A stretch of DNA of 64,000 nt. Source: Oligoflexia bacterium. Its GTDB lineage: Bacteria; Bdellovibrionota; Bdellovibrionia; JABDDW01. Both the position numbers and the translations under genes were made by a program. Positions 63,797 to 64,000 of this stretch are shown in pieces; positions within the stretch are counted from its first letter, which is position 1; every line of letters begins with the position of its first letter. The stretch spans positions 1 to 64,000 of the forward strand of contig JADLCR010000004.1 in NCBI GenBank assembly GCA_020847095.1. The letters run 5' to 3'. A model generated the notes under the pieces. The model did not search any database. It was not told where the DNA came from and saw nothing but the letters and a program-made list of their open reading frames with translations.

Positions 63797-64000
63797 ATGA
63801 AATCTGAAGCCATATTAGAATACTTCTCGAATTTGAATCCGCAATCGCTCATGAATTCGCGAGCAAAAAATAAGTATTTTTATGATGAGGTCGCCTCGTT
63901 TCATCAGTTCTTGATTGGCAATTCTAAGACTTGCCTTGAAGTAGGAGCTGGATCTGGTGATTTACTTTCTCATCTTAAACCCTCAAGCGCGGTAGCGGTT
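63797..64000 (+). CDS. SAM-dependent methyltransferase, 3' end missing
   Basis: From the ATG at 63797 the frame stays open to the last base (68 codons). It reads MKSEAILEYFSNLNPQSL..., then FYDEVASFHQFLI and the SAM-binding motif I CLEVGAGSGDLLSHL. The catalytic part lies beyond the window. Similar methyltransferase domains are common in sugar-modifying genes, but the target cannot be judged. The ribosome site is weak. Confidence 0.7.
   Translation, partial: MKSEAILEYFSNLNPQSLMNSRAKNKYFYDEVASFHQFLIGNSKTCLEVGAGSGDLLSHLKPSSAVAV

Overview
The window reads as a compact chromosomal segment from a member of the Bdellovibrionota (Bdellovibrio-like deltaproteobacterial lineage). The reasons are protein-level: an Agl/Glt gliding-type envelope machine (ExbB/ExbD motor, FHA-TM-AgmX/PglI protein, three TPR proteins and two small outer-membrane barrels in one run), a cytosolic FHA-GGDEF protein with the layout of Bdellovibrio DgcB, PilZ proteins, many FHA domains and a complete LPS/Kdo/heptose toolkit. 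No insertion sequence, integrase, phage gene, CRISPR array, rRNA or tRNA was recognised.

Layout. 1-1848: 3' part of a secreted astacin-like metalloprotease, closed by a shared terminator. 1899-8070 (minus): ahcY-metK (activated methyl cycle), then lptC-lptB-rpoN-hpf (LPS export, sigma-54, ribosome hibernation). 8098-8886 (plus): a GYF-GYF-PilZ protein. 8883-25010 (minus, about 16 kb of closely packed genes): engB-kdsB-pyrG-kdsD-kdsC (Kdo supply, CTP), running with 4-bp overlaps into two outer-membrane barrels, TPR proteins, a small exported protein, a GltG-like FHA protein and the aglR-aglQ-aglS motor. 25147-31648: an FHA/sigma-54 activator, an orphan FliL-like membrane protein, a lipoprotein, polA, a small HTH protein and a cold-shock protein. 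31769-37556: FtsB-like protein, two outer-membrane barrels, enolase, histidine kinase.

37595-45114: an orphan CpaF ATPase with a cupredoxin-like exported protein, a PIN-PhoH ATPase, a PilZ protein and a plus-strand TonB-like/barrel/peptidase-lipoprotein run. 45149-47173: an ECF sigma factor with its anti-sigma factor, an LTxxQ-type periplasmic protein and a small exported protein. 47327-55717: an O-antigen ligase-like protein, an Rsm22/METTL17-like protein with a four-cysteine pattern, the DgcB-like cyclase, glucose-6-phosphate isomerase, an acyl-CoA dehydrogenase, a metallophosphoesterase and a second GGDEF protein with a degenerate receiver. 55717-64000: coiled-coil proteins, two PfkB-family kinases (one for heptose), rlmN, a GT9 glycosyltransferase, glutamate dehydrogenase, a Cys-rich lipoprotein and the start of a methyltransferase cut by the window edge.

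How the genes fit together: envelope building (Lpt, Kdo, heptose, O-antigen-like ligase), an inner-membrane proton-driven motor coupled through periplasmic TPR proteins to outer-membrane barrels, and cyclic-di-GMP signalling (two cyclases, two PilZ receptors). The most original point is the GYF-GYF-PilZ gene lying against the gliding motor genes, which suggests a direct cyclic-di-GMP input to that machine. Two genes (histidine kinase, TonB-like protein) have near-consensus promoters whose predicted +1 falls on or next to the start codon, so they are probably leaderless.
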